Positions 59,723-64,000 of a stretch of 64,000 nucleotides of DNA are shown here, piece after piece. This DNA comes from Actinomycetes bacterium (GTDB taxonomy: Bacteria > Actinomycetota > Actinomycetes > Propionibacteriales > Propionibacteriaceae). The notes beneath the pieces were generated by a model that was not told the DNA's origin, made no database searches, and saw only the letters and a program-made list of their open reading frames with translations. A program made the position numbers and the translations under genes. How positions within the stretch are numbered: position 1 is the stretch's first letter; every line of letters begins with the position of its first letter. The DNA lies in contig JAEXAS010000018.1 of assembly GCA_023458095.1 (NCBI GenBank), forward strand, positions 1-64,000, read 5' to 3'.

Positions 59723-60793
59723 CTATTGCGCGCTCCACTCGAGCATCGCCTGAATCGCCCGCCCGGCTGCCTGGCCGTCTCCGTAGGGAGTGGCATCGGT
59801 AGCCGAAGGCTGCGGGCGCAAGACCGCCGCCGAAAGCTCGCGGGGGTCTTCGACCAGGACGTTCCAGCCCAGGTTCACCGTCTCGGGCCACTCGGTCTCG
59901 GTGCGGATCGTGGTGCAGGGCACCCGAAGCAGGAATGCTTCCTTCTGCAGGCCACCGGAGTCGGTGATCACCCCCGCACTGTCGAGGACGGCAGCGATGA
60001 GTTCGGGGTAGCCGATGGGGTCGTGGGGAATCAGCGAACCCTGCTGAAGCCGAATTCCTTGCTGCTCGGCCTTGGCCCGCAGCCGAGGATGGGCCAACAC
60101 CACGACCGGCTTGTCGACTCCGGCCAGGGCGTTCATCACCGCAGCCAGACGCTCGGGGTCGTCGGTGTTCTCGGCGCGGTGAATGGTGGCGACGTAGAAC
60201 GAGCCTGGGGCCAGGCCCAGTTCCTGTGCCAAGGCGGAGGGACCATCACCCAGGCCACGCCGGGTCTGGAAAAGCACATCGGTCATCACATCGCCGACCA
60301 ACACCGAACGCTGTGCCAGGCCCTCGGTGGCCAGGTGCATCATCGCCACTTCAGTGGGGGCCAGCAACAGGTCGGCGGCATGGTCGGTCAGCACCCGATT
60401 GTGTTCCTCGGGCATGCGGCGATTGAAGCTGCGCAGGCCCGCTTCCAAGTGGGCGATGGGCAGACCAATCTTCACGGCGCTGACCGCCGCGGCCAGGGTG
60501 GAGTTGGTGTCGCCGTAGACCAGAACCCAGTCGGGGGCCAACTCGGCGAACACGCCGTCCAGGGCCGACAGTATGGCGCCGGTCTGCACGCCATGGCTTC
60601 CGCTGCCCACCCCCAGATGCACATCCGGGGCGGGAATTCCGAGCTCATCGAAGAAGATGTCGGACAGCAGCGGGTCATAGTGCTGGCCGGTATGAACGAC
60701 CAGGTGTTCCACCCCAGCGGCGGTGGCCGCGGATGCCATGGGAGCAAGTTTGACGAACTGAGGGCGAGCGCCCACGACCGAGATAAGTCTCAC
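59723..60793 (-). CDS. wecB: UDP-N-acetylglucosamine 2-epimerase (non-hydrolysing)
   Basis: A 356-aa cytoplasmic enzyme interconverting UDP-GlcNAc and UDP-ManNAc. Family motifs: SVVGARPQFVKLAPM, VHTGQHYD, VYGDTNSTLAAAVSAVKIGL, HLEAGLRSFNRRMPEEHNR, HRAENTDDPERL and TDSGGLQKEAFLLRVPC. GTG 60793 or 60799 follow GAAGG; the frame above is not coding. As first gene of the minus-strand run ahead of two Stealth genes it probably supplies UDP-ManNAc to them, as the epimerase CsaA does for the Stealth polymerase CsaB in the Neisseria serogroup A capsule. Confidence 0.94.
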   Translation of the reverse strand: MRLISVVGARPQFVKLAPMASAATAAGVEHLVVHTGQHYDPLLSDIFFDELGIPAPDVHLGVGSGSHGVQTGAILSALDGVFAELAPDWVLVYGDTNSTLAAAVSAVKIGLPIAHLEAGLRSFNRRMPEEHNRVLTDHAADLLLAPTEVAMMHLATEGLAQRSVLVGDVMTDVLFQTRRGLGDGPSALAQELGLAPGSFYVATIHRAENTDDPERLAAVMNALAGVDKPVVVLAHPRLRAKAEQQGIRLQQGSLIPHDPIGYPELIAAVLDSAGVITDSGGLQKEAFLLRVPCTTIRTETEWPETVNLGWNVLVEDPRELSAAVLRPQPSATDATPYGDGQAAGRAIQAMLEWSAQ

Positions 60794-60964
60794 GGACACA
60801 CACCTTCGCACAACGGCGACGGCGACGCGACTTCTGAGGGGCCTGCACCCCACGGCTGAGAGTACGGCGCTCTGCTAGGGTTGCTGCGGTCCTGCGTCGC
60901 GCAGTTCCCTATTCGAATGGAACGCGAGACTGACCCACAAGCTTGTGAAGGGACATCTTCTTTC

Positions 60965-63466
60965 GTGGAGAATGACAGCTACCTAACCGCAGTCGAACTG
61001 GTTTCCAAAATCCAAGCGGAGATCCGATCTTCGGGGGCACCAGTCATGGCGCAGTTGGTCGCCAATGGCGTCCGCGGCGACTCGCGAGTCATCAAATCGG
61101 CCCGGGCCGCTATGGATCTCGGCTTTGCGACGATCTTGCTCGGCATAACCGTGGAGGACACCCCCGAATCGCTAGTGATCGACGGAGTCCCGGTGATCCT
61201 GGTTCCACTGCGGGCCAAGGCCAGCGTGCGAGACATGGCCAAACAGTGGGGACGGCGCACCACCGCCACGAAGGCGCTGCGCATCAGCCGCAGGGCGCGC
61301 AATCAGGTCGTGGGCCGTAAAGGTCCCTCCGCGCGCCAAAGCGAGCCCGCAATGCCACCGTGGAGCAAATCCCGGCAGAAGACTCTGCACATCAATGTGG
61401 CCTTCGTCGAGGTCCTTGAGGCATTGCAGCCGTCGATCATTCATGTTCACGACACAGCCCCACTGCCAAGCGCCATTGCCTATTCTTCACGACGCAGGCT
61501 CAGCGGAAAGCACACCCGGGTCATCTACGACTCGCACGAATGCAATCCGAAACTGGCGAAGTCTTATCCGGACGTTTCCACTTTCACCGCCGCTTTGGAG
61601 ATCGAGAAGCGCTACATCCGCGACGCCGACCAGGTGATCACGGTCAGCGACGAGATCGCCGACCTGCTGCACCACACCTACCGCCTGCAGAATCGTCCTC
61701 GGGTGGTCACCAATGCCCCCACCGAAGTCATCTCCAGCAGCGACGTCAACCTGCGCCGCACGGTCGGCCTGGCCGACGATGTGCCGCTGGCGGTGTATTC
61801 GGGGTGGATCGACAAGGAACGCGGCCTGGACACCATGATCCGCGCTCTGGCCGATGTGCCCCGCCTGCACCTGGCCATCGTGTGCAATCCCGCCAAGCCG
61901 GCCGTCGCTCGCGTGGTGCGCCTGGCCCGGCTCGCCGGAGTGGCCGACCGCGTCCACCTGGCGCCGTATGTCCTGCCCAGCGAGGTCACCAAGTACCTCT
62001 CCTCGGCAGATATCGGACTGATTCCCCGCAAAGCCGGGGGGCACCTGGACCTCTCGCTACCGACGAAGTACCGCGAATACCTGCACGCCCATCTGCCGCT
62101 GATCGTCAGCACGAACAAGGCCATGGCCGACGCTGTGGAGAGCACCGGTGTGGGCGAGGTCTTTGCCGCGTCCCGCCCCGCTGAGCTGGTGACCGCACTC
62201 ACTCGGGTCATGGAGGATCCACAGCGCTACCGGGCGGCTATCACCCCCGAACTCCTGCACATCCATAGCTGGGAAGCGCAGACCGAGATTCTGGGCGAGA
62301 TCTACCTCGCGATTGCCCCCAAGGCACCGCGGAGCGGGGAGGCCACCCCCGACGTCGTCACTTCGTTGCGCAGCCTCAGTGGGGATCGATTCCACGAGGA
62401 ATCCGAATCGCTGACCACTTTCGGTGACTGGAGCCTCGCCGGCCATGCGCTGGCCATCGGTCGCGCGAACAGCGCAGGCCAGGGTTACCAGTGGGCCGAG
62501 GCGACCAAGCGCGAGTTCGGAATTCTCGCCGCCAGCTACGGACCCCGCCGCCTGACCAGCCACAAACCGCACCGGGTCGCTCCGAAGGACCCCACCAACC
62601 TCGACTTGGCGGCCGCCGATCTCGCCTGGATGATCGACAATCACACCCACGTCCTGATCGACGGGTACCGCGAGTTGTTCGGAACCCTGTTCCATGAGAA
62701 CCTTCCCGAGGAGATCAGCTTCCTGCGCGGCCACGGGGTACGGATCGCCCTAGCGGCCCACGGCTCCGAGGTTCGCGACCCTGACGCCCACGTCGAGTGG
62801 TTCCCAGAGTCGTTCTTCAACTACGTCGATCGCGACTGGCGCGAATTGCTGGGCTCGATCGCGGCAAAGAATCGCCGTATCGCCGCCGAGTTCGACGGGC
62901 CATTGTTCGTGTCCACACCAGATTTGCGCAGTGACATTCCCAACGCCACCTGGCTCCCGGTCACCATCGACTACAAGGATTGGGCTGCTGTGCCCACCGC
63001 GGAACCGCGGAAGGTACCCCGGGTTCTGCACCGCCCCAGCCACCTTCGCCCGGTGAAGGGGACCGAGACGATCGTCCCGGTTCTGCAGCGGCTCCATGAT
63101 CGCGGCGTCATCGAATACCTTCCCGACCACGGCCTGATCGCCGCCGGCGAGATGCGCGACCAGGTGGCTGGCTGCGACATCGTCGTCGACCAGATCCGAA
63201 CCGGGAGCTATGGCGTCGCCGCCGTCGAGGCGATGGCAGCCGGTCGAGTCGTGGTCGGCAATCTCCACCCCGAGGTACGCAGCTTCGTTGATGGCGACAT
63301 TCCCATCGTCGATGCACCCCCGCAAGACCTTGAGGCCGTGATCGTCAGCCTCGCGGAGGACCCGCAGCGATGCCAGAACATCAGCGAAGCCGGCCGCCAG
63401 TACGCGGCGAAATGGCATTCCGGTAGCGCGGCGGCGCAAGCCCTGAAGGACTTCCTGCGTAGCTGA
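60965..63466 (+). CDS. Fused double GT-B glycosyltransferase
   Basis: An 833-aa protein with two glycosyltransferase-like halves. Half one (1-460): VANGVRGDSRVIKSARAAMD, IIHVHDTAPLPSAIAYSSRR, VIYDSHECNPKLAKSYPD, LEKRYIRDADQVITVSDE and SGWIDKERGLDTMIRAL, a standard GT4 layout. Half two (about 465-833): HALAIGRANSAGQG, VRIALAAHGSEVRDPDAH, VLHRPSHLRPVKGTETIVPV and SYGVAAVEAMAAGRVVVGN, a second GT-B domain. The start at GTG 60965 is supported by alignment of the N-terminus with the paralogue at 63598. It is divergent from wecB. It may add two successive sugars of the surface glycan. Confidence 0.78.
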   Translation: MENDSYLTAVELVSKIQAEIRSSGAPVMAQLVANGVRGDSRVIKSARAAMDLGFATILLGITVEDTPESLVIDGVPVILVPLRAKASVRDMAKQWGRRTTATKALRISRRARNQVVGRKGPSARQSEPAMPPWSKSRQKTLHINVAFVEVLEALQPSIIHVHDTAPLPSAIAYSSRRRLSGKHTRVIYDSHECNPKLAKSYPDVSTFTAALEIEKRYIRDADQVITVSDEIADLLHHTYRLQNRPRVVTNAPTEVISSSDVNLRRTVGLADDVPLAVYSGWIDKERGLDTMIRALADVPRLHLAIVCNPAKPAVARVVRLARLAGVADRVHLAPYVLPSEVTKYLSSADIGLIPRKAGGHLDLSLPTKYREYLHAHLPLIVSTNKAMADAVESTGVGEVFAASRPAELVTALTRVMEDPQRYRAAITPELLHIHSWEAQTEILGEIYLAIAPKAPRSGEATPDVVTSLRSLSGDRFHEESESLTTFGDWSLAGHALAIGRANSAGQGYQWAEATKREFGILAASYGPRRLTSHKPHRVAPKDPTNLDLAAADLAWMIDNHTHVLIDGYRELFGTLFHENLPEEISFLRGHGVRIALAAHGSEVRDPDAHVEWFPESFFNYVDRDWRELLGSIAAKNRRIAAEFDGPLFVSTPDLRSDIPNATWLPVTIDYKDWAAVPTAEPRKVPRVLHRPSHLRPVKGTETIVPVLQRLHDRGVIEYLPDHGLIAAGEMRDQVAGCDIVVDQIRTGSYGVAAVEAMAAGRVVVGNLHPEVRSFVDGDIPIVDAPPQDLEAVIVSLAEDPQRCQNISEAGRQYAAKWHSGSAAAQALKDFLRS

Positions 63467-63518
63467 TCCGGCTTCGCTTCAGCCCGCGTCCAGACTCGCA
63501 TGTGCCTGGTGGACCGTC

Positions 63519-63524
63519 TATGAT
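63519..63524 (+). promoter_or_regulatory. -10 box upstream of the last gene
   Basis: TATGAT, five of six bases matching the consensus, lies about 74 bases before ATG 63598 in the 131-base gap after the fused glycosyltransferase. Confidence 0.4.
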
Positions 63525-63597
63525 CCAGCTTGTTCACTAGGCGCCCCGAGATCGAGAAATGCCCTCGCGGCGACATCTTCATGGGAGGCGCTCCACC

Positions 63598-64000
63598 ATG
63601 GTCCGAGGGCAGGATCCGCAGGTGGTGAAGGTCCTCAACCAGGCCCGGATCGCCGCACGGAAGTCGGACAACCCGGTCTTCGTCCATCTCGTCAACAACG
63701 GTGTGGTCGGCGACTCGCGCGTCATCAAGGCAGCCGAGGTCTCCCGCTCACTCGGCTTCCCGACCGTCATCTTGGGGATCACCCGAGACGACCAGCCGCA
63801 AGGACTGTCCGTGGAGGGTTCGGTCGCCGTCCTAGTGCCCTTCTTCCCCAAACAACGCCTCGGCGTCTCCATTCAGAAGTGGCGCCGCCGGATCATTCCG
63901 ATCATGGCACTACGAGTGCTCAAACGCGCCCGAAATGCCGTGCGTCATCGCCCCGGCCCACCTTGGCGCCAGCGGGAGCGAAGCCGCCCCGAATGGTCCA
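63598..64000 (+). CDS. Glycosyltransferase N-terminal domain, paralogue of the preceding gene (cut by window end)
   Basis: The first 134 residues only. HLVNNGVVGDSRVIKAAEVS and SLGFPTVILGITRDDQPQGL align closely with the first domain of the 60965 gene (VANGVRGDSRVIKSARAAMD, FATILLGITVEDTPESLVID). ATG 63598 follows GGAGGC. The rest lies outside the window, so whether it is also a double glycosyltransferase is unknown. Confidence 0.7.
   Translation, partial: MVRGQDPQVVKVLNQARIAARKSDNPVFVHLVNNGVVGDSRVIKAAEVSRSLGFPTVILGITRDDQPQGLSVEGSVAVLVPFFPKQRLGVSIQKWRRRIIPIMALRVLKRARNAVRHRPGPPWRQRERSRPEWS

Overview
The window is a high-GC, GTG-rich chromosomal segment from an actinobacterium. The most likely home is Propionibacteriales/Propionibacteriaceae, but no rRNA is present to confirm this. 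The indications are: an SRP RNA directly upstream of dnaX-ybaB-recR; a translational (SD-sequestering) T-box in front of ileS; a TadA/TadA-associated-protein pair; several genes with a -10 box exactly 6 nt before a GTG or ATG (leaderless starts); and dozens of copies of an actinobacterial-style short repeat built on TTCGACAAGCTCAGG. NifJ (pyruvate:ferredoxin oxidoreductase) and a PTS-dependent dihydroxyacetone kinase point to a fermentative or facultative lifestyle.

Layout. 1-4.0 kb: the tail of a NifB/NifX-type protein converging on nifJ. 4.2-5.7 kb: an NCS1 nucleobase permease. 5.9-10.6 kb: housekeeping block of SRP RNA, dnaX, ybaB, recR, a HAD phosphatase and an Imm5-like small protein. 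10.7-16.0 kb: two sensor kinase/response regulator pairs, a SHOCT membrane protein and a CPBP protease. 16.0-20.2 kb: T-box, ileS (with the unusual GXHH signature and repeat-derived insertions) and a degenerate alpha/beta hydrolase. 20.6-23.7 kb: DUF485 plus acetate/monocarboxylate symporter, then rarD. 24.0-30.1 kb: a giant secreted lamin-tail/metallophosphoesterase protein broken by a one-base frameshift. 30.3-37.4 kb: FHA-ABC exporter, lysC, small proteins and a cation/proton antiporter. 37.8-40.9 kb: an RCC1-repeat surface protein whose signal peptide lies in another frame. 41.0-43.1 kb: dhaKLM. 43.2-46.0 kb: membrane protein, tRNA-Ser(CGA), tadA, upp.

46.2-64.0 kb is a surface-glycan locus interrupted only by menB and an orphan gene between long direct repeats. 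It holds a DUF6716-like glycosyltransferase, a three-gene operon of poorly known proteins, four Stealth-family sugar-phosphate transferases in two convergent pairs, wecB (UDP-GlcNAc 2-epimerase) heading one Stealth operon, and two paralogous glycosyltransferases with a shared N-terminal domain. WecB plus Stealth enzymes is the gene logic of phosphodiester-linked N-acetylmannosamine polymers. I infer a capsule-like or wall-linked sugar-phosphate glycan here. This is the best candidate for an undescribed system in the window.

All coordinates and start choices were made by eye from the sequence. No database search was run.
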